Assembly (NCBI GenBank): GCA_038503035.1
Contig: JAVSML010024592.1
Location: 685,674 to 749,673, forward strand
Direction of reading: 5' to 3'
Source of the DNA: Crocodylus rhombifer
Lineage: Eukaryota; Chordata; Crocodylia; Crocodylidae
Length of the DNA: 64,000 nucleotides
Positions 23,020 to 34,825 of the stretch are shown here, piece by piece. The notes under the pieces were generated by a model that made no database searches, had not been told where the DNA came from, and saw nothing but the letters and a program-made list of their open reading frames with translations. Each line of letters starts with the position of its first letter. The first letter of the stretch is position 1. A program made the position numbers and the translations under genes.

Positions 23020-24640
23020 AAGTTAAACAGAGATTGAAAAACATCCCAGAGAGTGCAGGGACACTTTGGCCTGGCACGTCTTCTTTGTTGCTTCTGTTTT
23101 GTTCCATTCTTTCAGCTGAACATCAGTTCACCTTCAGTTTCAAGGACCTGCCTAGCATAACAGTGCCCCAGCTCTGTTCCTTTTGGCCCTTTCCCCTTTC
23201 CTCACATCAGGACACTTCACTTTTGTTCCCTGCCTTCTTGCTCCTCCTCCCAATCCCTTCTTCCCTGTGTGCTTGGGATTCCCCCTGCCGTCCTACCCTG
23301 GGCACTAAGCAACTGAGATATTGTGCAGACTGAACTCTTGTGACTGACACGGACTTACTGGGGGAAATTAGGTGAGTCAGAGCTTTGGCTTCCATTCTCC
23401 ATCTGTCAAAAAGTGGGAATGCTCTGTACCTCAGAGGCATTTTGCAAAGCCTAAGGGTTTTTTCTACATGTGTACAAAACATTACTGTGACCAGTAGGGG
23501 GCAGAGTCGGGACTAGAATGCATAGCTACCTGCTGGGTTCCCTTCACCAGGTTAGACCTACAGGCATATTTCAAGCCAGTCAGTCAGGATTTTCTCTGGT
23601 GTCACTGAGAGCAGGATTTGGCTTGCCATTTCTTGCAGGGCATCTGAATGTGACTGCCTAGCGTTCATCTTTGGTGATAAGATTTACATGTTCAGCACAA
23701 GAACAGGAAGCTTGCTCCACTTCGTAGCTAAGCAGATCAGGAGAAGATAACTTTGTTATAGGGAGCAGCCCAGTTATCCAGGGTTGTGGTCTGTATAATT
23801 GGCACAGTCTGCCCTCATGCATGAACTGAGCTGTTCAATAGAGTAGCCCTGCCTTGCCCTGACATCATGTCTGTCCTGGAAATCCTCTTGGAATTGCAAA
23901 TCTCATATTCCCCAAGTGACCTTGCAGTCTGATGAGAAGGTCAGGCTGCAGCAGAGACTCGTCTTTCTCTGTGTCACTGTAAAACAGGAGGGCTCAGTGC
24001 ACAGCCTTGCAAAGTGGCCAAAGGACAAGAAGCTAGTAAGAAAGAGAACTCCTTTTCTTGGTCAGAGGTCACAGGAAAGGCCTCCATTTCTGTACGGATA
24101 AGAATAACTTGGAGTGCCATTGAATCTCACAAGAAATGAAGTCAGCTGCTTTGAACAGCCAAAGCACAGCTGCAGTTCCTAGTTCCTACCCACCCTGGTT
24201 GCTCTAGCTACTAGCCCTACTAAGAGGGGGTGGGGGAGCAAAAAAGAGCCATAACTGGCACAGCTATGGCTATGTTGACACAGCTGGCTGTACCACACTG
24301 CTGGCACTGCCCCATGCACTGCCAGTGCCCAGGGTGCAGAGCTGAGCTGTTTCACTTCTGGCTCCAGTTGCAGCTGCTAAGCTGTTAACTGCTGACTTTA
24401 TTACAGTGGGAGCTGCAGGTGCACAGCACCTCTGAAAGTCACCAAGCCTGGACCCAAAATACAAACTGAAGAGCTTGGCTGTAGGTGCATTTGTTTGAAA
24501 ATACTGGCTAATAATACTGGGTAATACTGTGGCTTCTAAACTGCAGATCCCTGACCTGGGCTTTGTGTTCCCCTGGGACAGGGTTGCCATAGGCCATTAG
24601 TTTCAGCTTCCTCATTTTACCTGCACTGTTGGAATAACCC
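23020..24640. other. Intergenic, no gene recognised
   Basis: Short frames only. 23340-23480 has weak MIR-like words (catctgtcaaaaagtgggaa). 24250-24300 holds gccataactggcacagctatgg, a small palindromic motif. Confidence 0.4.
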
Positions 24641-24644
24641 AGGA

Positions 24645-24990
24645 GTCAGCATTGTTTTTGGGCAGGATGCCACAAAACCCTGCAATCAAGATGTTGGCAT
24701 GCCAGGAGTGGATGGCAGGTGAGCTGCGAGGAGCCTGTTCTTTGTGGTGGTGCAGTCTTGGTCCCTTCCCTGGTGTCTGCACAGAGTCACATGTGTACCC
24801 GCTGCCAGAAATGAGCTGGGCTGGAGCTCCGCAGACGCCAGTGCAGCTGCTTGCAGCCTCCACACCACCTGCTATGAGCAGCCTGCGGTTTGTGGTCGGC
24901 AGCAGACTGAGCCAACTGTCAGGCCGAGCAAAATGGCTTCACATGCCATACTCTGGCACATGTACCAGGGGTTGTTTACACTGGGAATAA
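24645..24990 (+). mobile_element. Old non-autonomous hAT copy, family of 28458 and 44455
   Basis: Shares, in order, cattgtttttgggcagg, gatgttggcatgccagga, gtgagctgcgaggagcc, gagcaaaatggcttcacatg and ctctggcac..ccaggggttg with the copies at 28458-28683 (opposite strand) and 44455-44683. It has about 100 extra bases in the middle. Ends are eroded; no target duplication was found. Confidence 0.6.
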
Positions 24991-25371
24991 CCACTTGGAA
25001 GGTCAGGTATAATACTTCATGCTACCCCATGAAGTCCCCTCCTCACTGCACTGCCCCATCCCTTGCCCATCCTTATACTAGAAGCATTTCCCAAGGGCCA
25101 AGTGCAGCTTGTTAAAGGCTTCTTCCTGCCCCTCTGTTGGTGCAAAGTGGCCTCCATAAGCTGGAGGCCCAGTGTTGACTGCAAGCTTTTCTTTCAGAAT
25201 CCCATGGAAGGGAAAGCTCAGGCTCTGCTGGTGTAGCAGTGTTCACATACAAGGGATTCGTAATAACTTATTCCAACTTGAACTAGAGGTCTGGCCTCAT
25301 ACCAGGCAGAAGGATGGTAACACACATTCAGGATTAGGACCTTGGATACTGCATTTGCTGAATAGCTTTAC

Positions 25372-25586
25372 CTAGGGGTGGCCAACCTATGACACAAATG
25401 GCATAGATCAGGGAGGGGACAGGCAGCACAGCAGTAGATAAGGCAGGGAGTGCAAAGCAAATTGGTCAGGGAGCACAGACAGAAAGCAGAGCAGCAGATC
25501 AGGCTGTGAAATGGATTGAAGTGGCAATTGGGGAGGGTGCAAGGCTAATTTGTGGCATGCCTGCCAAAAAAGGTTGGCTCCCACTG
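25372..25586. mobile_element. Non-autonomous hAT-like element
   Basis: Left end ctaggggtggccaacct and right end aggttggctcccactg are imperfect inverted repeats. The interior is purine-rich with repeated gcagagcagcagatcagg-type words. No clear 8-bp duplication. Confidence 0.55.
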
Positions 25587-26682
25587 CCTTAGACACTGGC
25601 AAAATGTCTTTCTCCAGTCTAATTAGAAAGTACTTTGACCTTAGGAAGTGTAGATACACAAAGGATAAGAAGGAAACTTCCAAGTCTGCAGTAAGGTTAA
25701 ACCTAGAGTGAAACCTGAGCTGCAAGGTAACTGTGATATTTGGAAGTGAGTGGGCCTTGGTGACTGGTTCATCCTGTTTATGGGTAGGACTCAGCCAGTG
25801 CTTGTGGACCCCGCTCTGCTTCTCCCAGAACGTCTCGGACCTGGGCTGTCAGTTTGGGTTCATGTGCAATTCACCCCTTTGACAAATAACCAATGGGGTT
25901 CTAAAGTTTGCAGTCTTTTTTCAGAGGGTTGATGGGCTCTCAGTTTACTCCCTTCTGCCACCCTTTAACCTTGAAAGCATGCAGTTTGACTAAAAATCTA
26001 CTTAAAGATTCCATTTCTAAGACAAGATACTGGTTTAGGGTTCCACACCAGCTACCGTGTGTTCTGGGAGGCTGGGTGGGGGCGGGGAGGAAAGCTATGT
26101 ATTGAGCTGCCACTGAGGACCATATTAGCATGGTGTCTGTATCACTGCATAGTGAAGACAACTTCCCATAATTCTATGCCCTAAAATACTGCCATCTTTA
26201 ACATTCTGTACCAAGGAAGTGTTCAAAGCCATTCAGATGGAAATACTGGAAGTGACATTCTCTGACTTCCATTTCTAGCCATGCTCACAGTGGGATAAAT
26301 TTCGTTTGGGGACCATATAAGTGGTTATGGGGCCTTGTTTGTCTTGCATATACCAGTGGTTGCAGTGATTGGCTTCCTGTCTGCTAGCCTATTGGGATCT
26401 GACTGCATTAATTAACAAAGCACTTTCATTTAGATCATTCTAGGTGAAGTGTTGGGAGGAAAGGGTTGTTTGAAATATGAGGTAAAAATATGAAGACACC
26501 GAGGACCAGAACCCCAGATGGTGTATACTGGTATTGTTCTGTTCATGTCAGTAGACCTATGCTGATGGATACCAGCCGAGGATCTAGTCCTCTGTGTATC
26601 TTTATTTTCATATGTGTTTGCAAATGATTAAAGATCTGGCTTAATACATTTTGTGATGCATCAGCAAAAGCATCCTCTAGGC

Positions 26683-27661
26683 CAGGGTGGGCAATTATTT
26701 TGGCCAGAGGGCCACTTAATGAGTTTTGGTGATCTGTCGAGGGCCGCACATGCAAAATCTTTTAGAAGATATCATCTTAACAAATTATAGATTAAAAAAA
26801 GCATATACTACAAATCAAACATCTACTATAACATATTTTAATTTTATTTAAAACTATAAAAATAAGTCAGGACAAAAATTATGCAGCATAATAGCTCAAA
26901 ATAGGCATATTGTGTGTGTTGGGAGTATGTGCATGGTGGTATGTGTGGGGGGAATGTGGGGTGTGTGTGTGTGGGGGAAGGGTGTGTGTATGGTGGGGGT
27001 GCATGTGTGTATAGGGAGCTGCCTGTTTGCTAGGTCCTGGGAGTTGCCTGGTGGTGGGGGAAGGGATGGGGAACAGGGATTATATGCAGCAGAGTTTGCC
27101 CAGGCAGTGTGGTCCATTGCTGCCCCTGTGGCACTCCACATAGGGCTGAGCCCTGCCTGGTTCAGCCAGCACCACACTCCCACCTGTGCCCTCCAGCCCC
27201 AGCTCTGACCAGCAAGCACAGCTGCCCAGCAAGACTGTTCCTGGTGTGGCTGCAGTCACTTGGGTCCTGCTCTTCTCCCCCACCACCAACAGCTCCTCCT
27301 CCTCCTTCTTCTGCTTGTGCTGTGCTGCTTTGGGTTGGAGGGGGAGTGCTGCAGCCAGGTAGCCATATGCAGGTGGTGGAAAGGGCAGAAGGTGGCTGGG
27401 AGCTTGTGTATTGGGGCAGGAGCTATCTAGCTGCAGTTTGCACCCCTACTCAGAGCAGCACAGCAGGGCCAGGAGGAGGAGAAGGAGCTGCTGGAGGCAG
27501 GGAGAGCTGCACAGGGAGGAGCCCCGCCTGGAAACCCATGAGAAGTACCACGGGGGCAGCCACAGCCTGGATGCAATCAACTGGCGGGAGCCCTCCATGG
27601 GCCAGATCTAATCAGATAGTGAGCTAGATCCAGCCTGTGGGCTGTATTTTGCCCACCCTTG
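26683..27661. mobile_element. 979-bp non-autonomous hAT element with perfect 8-bp target duplication
   Basis: Begins cagggtgggcaattatttt and ends gtattttgcccacccttg, near-perfect inverted ends. It is flanked on both sides by ctctaggc (26675-26682 and 27662-27669), a perfect 8-bp duplication as made by hAT transposases. The left part is AT-rich, the centre has a GT-rich tract (about 26905-27010), and the right part is GC-rich. The 172-codon frame inside (27109-27627) has no transposase motif (no RNaseH-like or BED features), so this is a passenger element. Confidence 0.88.
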
Positions 27662-28309
27662 CTCTAGGCATTTTGTGTTGGAAGTGAGCTGCCAAAGCTG
27701 GGTACATGGTAGTGAAGAGAGAAAGGTCATTTTCATTTAATCAGATATGCCATCACAAGAAGGGTGCTTCACCAATGGTCCCATGACATTTAAACACAAT
27801 AGTGTGCAAAAGTGGATGCATATCTGTACCAAACTAGAGCAGACCAGTGGGGATGCTTTTCCCCTTGCTTAACTGTGCAAACCTCTCTTATGCACATGCT
27901 AAATTTCACTGCCTGTTGCCTACCCCTTGCTCCCTCCCCTTTCATGATCAATGCATCCTCTCTGTCTCTCTCCCCCTTTTTCCCCTATTGTTTTCCATGT
28001 CACTAAATGTCACTCACTCCATAAAGCCGTCTGGCTCAGAGCTTAAATATTGCAGGGCAACTAAAATCCACCTATCAGAGCCAATCCAGTCATATCTGCT
28101 CAGTCGTGCGACAAGGTTGGGACTTTTAGGGTAGGGAAGAAGAGAGACAAAAGTTCACTCTTCACTGCAGAGTGCCAAGAGAGAAGGGGGATACATTTCT
28201 TCGGTGGAGCCTTTCACTGTGGCAAGTTGTTTGCTCAATGGCTTTTCATCTATATATGCTTTTTTTTTTACTTTAATCTTTATCAGATCATGACATTTGG
28301 AATGTAAGG

Positions 28310-28415
28310 GTGAGATTTTCAAAGGGAACTAAGTGAGGGAGGAGCATCATGGATTTTCAGACAGATTTGTGCACCTCCTTCCCTGAGACACTTCTGAAAA
28401 TCCCATCCTAGGATT
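28310..28415. repeat. Short palindromic repeat
   Basis: Arms gagattttcaaagggaac..gtgagggagga and tcctt ccctgaga..ttctgaaaatccca are inverted copies about 100 bases apart end to end. The same type of arm is visible in weaker form near 13115 and 32690-32840. Confidence 0.5.
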
Positions 28416-28457
28416 ATTGACTTTAAAAGCTAACAGTCCAAATTTAATACACTGGAG

Positions 28458-28683
28458 CAGGGGTAGGCAACCACTGGCATGGGTGCCAGAGTGTGGCATG
28501 CAAAAGCATTTTGCTTGGTCTGCACACCTCAGGACAGACGGTGAGGAAGGGGCTGGGGCTGTGCTGCCGTAAGGATTGGGCTCCGTGCAGCTCCCCCACT
28601 GTCTGCCCCTGACATGCCAACATCTTACAGATTGAGGCTGTGGATGTTTTCAGCCCTCTGTCCAAAAACGTTGCCGACCCCTG
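28458..28683 (-). mobile_element. 226-bp non-autonomous hAT element with perfect 8-bp target duplication
   Basis: Starts caggggtaggcaacc and ends ggttgccgacccctg-type (cgttgccgacccctg), matching hAT terminal repeats. It is flanked by cactggag on both sides (28450-28457 and 28684-28691), identical over 8 bp. Same family as 24645-24990 and 44455-44683, in opposite orientation. No coding capacity. Confidence 0.9.
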
Positions 28684-28699
28684 CACTGGAGCCTATTGG

Positions 28700-30515
28700 G
28701 TGTTGAGGACTTGGTGAGTCATTGGTAGAGTACTACAAGTTAGATTTGGTGCTATTGTTCACCTCCTGCCAATGCAGGATTGTTCCTTGCAATATATTTT
28801 TCTCGTCCTTTGCACAGTCAAATTTTTATGGATGACTGGAGGTCTGTGCTCAGAAGAGCAAATAATATATCATAAGAACCAGTTCTTTTCCAAAGCCACT
28901 TTAAGTAGGAGATGGTCAAAGCAGACTTTTCTCTGACTAGTTCAGAGAAGTTCCTGAGTAGGTTTATCCATGTTACAGGTTGCAAGTAAGATTATAGAAG
29001 AAATTAGACAGAAACTGTTTTTCTTTCTCTGTTACACTGAGCTGCTTATAAAATAAGAAGATATATCACGTGTAAAGGTGCCACTTGTCCCAGCTGAAGC
29101 TGATGTGGTTAAAGGGCATTACTATTAGATAATTACACAGAATTGCAGGGATTATGTTCACTACACTATGTGTATAAGGTAGTTATTTTTATTGTGTTGC
29201 CTGTGATGGGTAACTATTTGGTTTGCTAATCAGTAAATATATGCGAATTTCTCAAAAATGAGTATTTAAATAAGTTTAGCCAAACTTCCATTTCATTTGT
29301 TAACGTTTGAGCCCTTGCACACTTCTCTATATAACTATAATGGCTAGAAAAGTAGCACTTTGCTATGATGTTTTTATTGTCTGTGACCTGACCCTGCAGT
29401 TTACCTATCTGCCACATGGGACGTGAGGGTGTGTGTGTTAACTGGAGAGCTATATCACATTGCCTAGTTTTTAGCATAAAGATATAGACTAATATGTCCA
29501 TGTATTACAAAGACCAGAGTAGCGACTCCAAACTGTTAGGGCAATGTACTTCATTTAAAATTCGTGAAATTCCTGGAGTAAGCTATCTATATTCCTGCCT
29601 ACCCCCCAGTCTGTTCACTAGTGTGGAGATGGTATCCATGTGATAAATGTGATCAATAAACTTCTGAGGCATCTTCTACTGCCTAACTCACAATCTTCAA
29701 TTAATCAAGCTCCCTGGGATTTTTTTGTAAGAAGCCTAAGCTGAGCTGGATTCATATGTGAATATGTCACAGCTTTAAAATTCATGCCTGCAGGGCGAGA
29801 AATGGAAGCACTGAAAAAGGGATATTCTGGCTTCCCAGCAAGTGTACACAGCACTGACTGGAGGAACCCGAGTCAAGCTGTGACTTTTTTTTACATAGAA
29901 ATATACTGCCTTGACTAACTTTTATGGCTCTGAACTTAAACCAGGGTGACTGAAGCTTTTAGAAGGATGCAAAAAATTGTCCCAGTACTATTTTAAAAAG
30001 CAATCTCATAGATATCTAAATATATTTGATGTTACTGGTGTAGTCTGTACAGAATTCAAGATGCATATAACTTAAAATGATAGGGACACTAATGTGAGAG
30101 GACCTGTTTGATTCCCTTGTACTCTTACCATTAGCAAACAGTGAAGTCTTCCCAAATCCCAAGCTGATCAAGCCTTCATATCTCACTACTATCATGTATT
30201 TATATACAGAATTAAATGGTATTCATGTACATACAATTGATCATGCAAAGACCAACAGAAATACGTTCTCAGCTAGGGTCAAATATACACTCTAGCTGAG
30301 AAGTTATTGAGCATTTAAAGCCGAGGAAGAAAAAGTATAGTGAGGAGATTTTCCTGGCTTCTCAGTCCACCCCCATCTAATGAATGGCAAAAAAATATTT
30401 TCTTGAAACAGGCTATACTGGGGAAATATATGTAATTTAAAGGTATCATCAGCACATTAGATCTCAGGAGGTAAATTCCTCAATTGATTTTGATTTAATA
30501 AAATTTATGGTCATT
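28700..30515. other. Upstream region of GJA8, no exon identified
   Basis: Should hold the GJA8 promoter and noncoding first exon, but no donor/TATA combination was convincing. A TATA-like tttaaag occurs near 30316 and a taaaataag near 29051; neither is supported by anything else. Confidence 0.35.
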
Positions 30516-30548
30516 CTCTTTACTTTCTCTTCCCTTAGACAGGAGGAG
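30516..30548 (+). other. GJA8: Splice acceptor and short 5' UTR of the GJA8 coding exon
   Basis: A pyrimidine-rich tract ends in CCCTTAG, with the AG at 30537-30538, followed by ten bases (acaggaggag) and the ATG at 30549. Connexin genes usually have a noncoding first exon and the whole coding sequence in exon 2, which fits. The upstream in-frame ATG (30507) would be removed by splicing. The donor exon upstream could not be identified. Confidence 0.8.
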
Positions 30549-31712
30549 ATGGGTGACTGGAGCTTCTTGGGGAACATTTTAGAACAGGTGAATGAGCAAT
30601 CCACCGTCATTGGGAGGGTTTGGCTCACAGTGCTCTTCATCTTTCGAATCCTGATCCTGGGAACAGCTGCCGAATTAGTCTGGGGAGATGAACAGTCAGA
30701 CTTTGTGTGCAACACCCAACAGCCCGGTTGTGAGAATGTCTGTTATGATGAAGCCTTCCCCATTTCCCACATCCGTCTCTGGGTCCTTCAGATCATCTTT
30801 GTCTCCACACCTTCGCTCGTGTACTTTGGGCACGCTGTGCATCACGCACGAATGAAGGAGAAGAAGAAAGAGAAGGAGGAAGCTGAGAGACGTCGGCTAG
30901 GTGAGATGGAGAATGAGGGGCTAAACTTAGCTCCAATCCAAATGAGGGGGGACAAGAAGTTCCCACTGGAAGGAACATTATTGAGAACCTATGTCTGCCA
31001 CATCATTTTCAAAACCCTCTTCGAGGTTGGGTTCATTGTAGGCCAGTACTACCTGTATGGGTTCCGAATTCTGCCCCTCTACCGCTGTGGCCGGTGGCCC
31101 TGTCCCAACCTTGTCGACTGCTTTGTATCCAGACCCACTGAGAAGACAGTCTTCATTATGTTTATGCTGGCGGTGGCCTCATTATCGCTCTTCCTCAACC
31201 TCGTGGAGATCAGTCATTTGCTCCTGAAAAGGGTGCGGCTGGCTTTCTGGAAGCCTGCGGAGCCACCACTGGGGGAGATCTCAGACAAACCCCTACATTC
31301 CCTTGCAGTGACTTCCATTCAGAAGGTCAAGGGGTACAAGTTGCTGGAGGAGGAAAAGCCAGTGTCTCACTATTTCCCCCTAACCGAAGTGGGGGTTGAA
31401 GCTAGCCACCTTCCATCCTCCTTCAATGACTTTGATGAGAAGATTGGTATGGGGCCTCTAGAAGAACTATCCAGGGCCTTTGATGAGCGGTTACCATCCT
31501 ATGCCCAAACAAAAGAGCAGGAAGACAGCAGGGAAGCAGGAGGTGAGCAAGAAGAGGAACAAGAGATGCTGAAAAGAGATGGGCAGGGAGAGGTGAAAGG
31601 GTTGGAAGAGCGGGAGCCATCAGCACCTGCTGAACTGACAGCTGATATGAGACCCCTCAGCAGGCTTAGTAAAGCCAGCAGCCGGGCCAGGTCAGATGAT
31701 TTGACTGTATGA
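30549..31712 (+). CDS. GJA8: Connexin-50 / gap junction protein alpha 8, 387 aa, complete coding exon
   Basis: Alpha-type connexin. Six subunits form a hemichannel, and docked hemichannels couple lens fibre and epithelial cells. Seen: N-terminus [17 protein letters not shown]; four membrane segments near residues 21-43, 77-97, 150-170 and 200-222; extracellular loop 1 cysteines C54, C61, C65 (CX6CX3C) and loop 2 cysteines C180, C185, C191 (CX4CX5C), the connexin docking signature; a charged Lys/Glu/Arg cytoplasmic loop (102-116); a Glu-rich tail; and C-terminus [10 protein letters not shown]. The residues after MGDWSFLGN and the C-terminus identify Cx50 rather than Cx46 (GJA3). Known Cx50 proteins are about 400 (chicken) to 433 aa (human), so this one is slightly short, mainly in the cytoplasmic loop and tail. 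The start is the ATG just 3' of a splice acceptor; an in-frame ATG at 30507 lies inside the intron and was rejected. No frameshift. The 5' noncoding exon was not found. Confidence 0.97.
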   Translation: MGDWSFLGNILEQVNEQSTVIGRVWLTVLFIFRILILGTAAELVWGDEQSDFVCNTQQPGCENVCYDEAFPISHIRLWVLQIIFVSTPSLVYFGHAVHHARMKEKKKEKEEAERRRLGEMENEGLNLAPIQMRGDKKFPLEGTLLRTYVCHIIFKTLFEVGFIVGQYYLYGFRILPLYRCGRWPCPNLVDCFVSRPTEKTVFIMFMLAVASLSLFLNLVEISHLLLKRVRLAFWKPAEPPLGEISDKPLHSLAVTSIQKVKGYKLLEEEKPVSHYFPLTEVGVEASHLPSSFNDFDEKIGMGPLEELSRAFDERLPSYAQTKEQEDSREAGGEQEEEQEMLKRDGQGEVKGLEEREPSAPAELTADMRPLSRLSKASSRARSDDLTV

Positions 31713-32484
31713 GGGTGTGGGCTGTGCGAAACAACTGCCAAAAAACAAGAAAAAAAAGAAAAAAACCCCCCCCCCCCCAAAACAAAACAAAAAAGAAAGA
31801 AATCCCCAAGTCCTTGAATGTTTTTAAGCAAAGTCCTAAAATGGTCACTTGAAAATTATTTCCTATTGAGAGTCTCAATTGGAAAGGTGCTGTCATGGTA
31901 ACTGTGTCCTACTTGTCATGTAAGTCCCAGCTTGCTACCTACAGTAGCTTTACTATGCATGGCACTGAAGCGTTTTAAAACCCCAAATAACAGGAAAAGC
32001 AGAATGTCTCCATTGTCAGCGTACTTGCTGAGAGTTGTGTCCCACATTTCACGAGGATGTGGGGCGTGTGTCTCTTTAGCTAAATACTGTAGTAGCTCAA
32101 TCCACAGCTCTCTTTTTGTGCTCCTTATTTTGTTTAAGCTAGTGGCCTACTGACCTTGGCCTTCCCTTCACTGCTGGCATGTGATTGTACCTGTTTAATT
32201 CTCAGAAATGGATCCTGGGTTCAGTATCATGAAACTAAGATCAGAATATTGTCCCACAAAAGGGAAGAGAGGTCAAAAATGCTCCTCATTTCTTTGTGAG
32301 CGCAAGTTTGGGCTACTTAAAAAGATCTTTCTAGCAGCACCTACAAGCATTTGTGTTCTTTTGGTGGCTAGAAAGGTTAAAGCTAGCTCCCTATTAGACT
32401 TTAATAGAGGCCTACAAATGGGTTATTTGTTCCCAGCAGAGTTGTTTGGCCACAAGTCTGTATCAAATAGGAGAAAAGAATAAA
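31713..32484 (+). other. GJA8: Probable GJA8 3' UTR
   Basis: Begins after the TGA. An A-rich tract at about 31738-31803 surrounds a run of 13 C residues (31766-31778). There is no further open frame of interest. The end is inferred from the poly(A) signal at 32479; a longer UTR is possible. Confidence 0.5.
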
Positions 32485-32514
32485 TTAAAGTGGTATTTGT
32501 TGTTTAGTGTTGTG
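32479..32514 (+). terminator. GJA8: Candidate poly(A) signal (AATAAA) with GT-rich downstream element
   Basis: AATAAA lies at 32479-32484, about 770 bases after the GJA8 stop. A GT-rich stretch (gtggtatttgttgtttagtg) follows at about 32490, which is the usual cleavage-site arrangement. Other AATAAA hexamers exist further downstream, so this is the first good candidate, not a proven end. Confidence 0.5.
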
Positions 32515-32529
32515 ACCCGAGGTCTCGAA

Positions 32530-34815
32530 ATTGATGCAGAAAAGGAGTTCTGTGAAGGCCTTTGAAAGTAAATGAACAACCACAGCTTAAAGAGCATGAC
32601 ATAAAAGGTAAGACACCCAGTCCTGCATTTGTGGCTTGATCCTGAAAGGTGCTTAGTTCCTGCAACTCCCAGAGGGTTATGGGCACTCAGCAAATCTCAG
32701 AGACAGACTCCTGGATGCATTGATAGGCATTTAGGAGCCTAAAATGTGGGTTTGGGTGGCCAAGTGATTCTTTAACCACCCAAAAGTAAAATTGATGGTC
32801 CTGATTTTGGTGCCAAGCTTTGAAAATCAGACCTCTTGTTTAATTATGTAACAACAGTCTTTAGACATGCTGCTGTGTTGGTTGTCTGACATGACACTTG
32901 CTTTGCAGGAGGTTTCCAACAATCTGTTTAGCTGCAGAGTGCAGCTGCCACTAATGAAGAAAACAAGGCCTTTCAAAGAATCACTGGTTGTGGACAGACT
33001 AAACAGCAATACCAGTTTGAAATTGTACCAATTCATCACAGGTCACATTCAACTGATGTAACTGTTTCATATGCCCACTCCTATACAGGTATAAATGGAG
33101 CTAAACCAACGTAACATTAAACCTGTTCATATTGGTATAGGAGTGGAAAGGCAAAACAATTGCATTGGTTCAGCTAATTTACACTTCTGAGCAGTATGTT
33201 CCCCACTCTTTCAAAATGGAATATCAGTTCACTGCCAGGATTAGAAAAAATATCTGTGCCAACAGGTCCAAAGAAATGCCACAGACCTCCAACGGAGTCT
33301 GTTTCTGACCCTTGGAAAAAAGGGAAAGCAAGCAACTGCTTTCTCAGTCAACACTTGCTAATGCTTAGAATGTCTGTGGATTTCTAATTTGGGGGCCACT
33401 ATGGTGTCTCTCGGATGGGACAGAACTGTGACGTGTTCACAGGTTTGAAGTTAACCACTCTTTCCCCAAAAGACTGAGCCCGATGCCAAAAAAGTGCAGG
33501 TATGCACTTTCATCCTTTCTGCTTTTCAGACCTCAGTCCCTAACAGCTCAGCAAATTCTTTCTGTTCTGCAGTAGGCAATTTGCATTGTTTCACGTGTGG
33601 GATATAATCCAGCTCAAAAAAATTCTTTAGTATGAGACACAGAATTTGGCCTGCCGCTGGCCAAAAAAGGCCCTATGGAATCTTTCATAGGATCAGGGCT
33701 GTAAAAACCTGACTCAAAAGCCATTGAAGTCAGTGAGAGCCCTTTATATTCACTCCAGCGGGCTTTAGATCGAGCTCTCAGGCCTGATGTCCTAGCTAAA
33801 TTCCAATGCAGTGAACTGTATTCTGTTCTCCTGCACTAAATCCCCCCAGTAGTTTTAGTTGGATACTATGGTTTTTGTTTCTCATGGTCCCAAACTCTTT
33901 TGTAGAATTCCTGTGCCATGTCCTCTGGTTCCTGCATTCAACCTCAGATGTGGCTGTACTTTATTAATGGTTGATGTGGTTACTATAGGTCTCTAGAAAG
34001 TGTGTATGTTGTGTCAGAATTCTTCAATGCTTTAACAGTGCCATGTATTTTTAAATATTAATTATTTTGCTCCTCTCAGGATTGTTTCCCAAAATTTCAG
34101 CCTGAGCTTCCAACCTTTGTTCTCCTGACAGAGATCATCAGAGGCAGGGAGAGATTTTCATCTGAGGAAAGATCATCAAGGTTGAGAGAGCTTAATTTAG
34201 AGGGGGAATATGATGGAGCAGTGTAAAGGTTGATATGATGAAAATCATTTGGATGCTCCCATTCACCTGATTTCATGATTCATGAACAAAAGAGCATTCA
34301 ATGAAAATAAAAAGCAACAGACAGGAAACTGAGCAGAGCACACACTTTTTTTCTGGCTGAGAGGAGCATTGCCATGTGACTCCACTAGGGCCAAGACCTT
34401 GCTAGAATTCAGAATGGGATTGGACTTTAATATGAATAGTATGAACATACACAGTTCCATCCGAAAGGCCCTGATGCTTTTTTTTTAATTAAAGCAGGGA
34501 TGCAAGACTTCCTGTTTCCTGACATAAGTGAACCCACTAACTGAGAGGGAATAAGAAACTCACTTCCTCTGTGGGTAGGAAAGTCAATAAGTATTTATTA
34601 TGGGGTTTCTTTCACCTTTCCCCAAGGCATCTGGCACTGCCAGATATCAGAATAGTGGATTGATTGGGTGCCTGACCTAATGAGGTCTAATTTTATACTT
34701 CCAATGGCTTTATACTGGAAAGGATATAAATAACTGTCCACCTTTTTATTGATCGGAGATGTTTTAGGGCTGATTTCTGGTCTTTGCTGTACATACAGCA
34801 CAACTATCAAAATCA
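32530..34815. other. Intergenic, mostly small repeat fragments
   Basis: 32690-32840 carries palindromic 'tttgaaaatcag'-type arms. 33066-33190 has inverted arms (ccactcctatacaggtata / tattggtataggagtgg). 33640-33790 resembles a dispersed amniote repeat with gccattgaagtcagtgagag. No gene was seen. Confidence 0.45.
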
Positions 34816-34825
34816 TTGGGGGTTT

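Noticed and set aside
27109..27627. 172-codon + strand frame as a protein gene
   Set aside because: Lies wholly within the hAT passenger element, is Pro/Ser/Gly low complexity and has no transposase motif.
1..30538. GJA5 (connexin-40) coding exon, expected near GJA8
   Set aside because: No second connexin signature (MGDWSF.., CX6CX3C) appears on either strand. It presumably lies to the left of the window.
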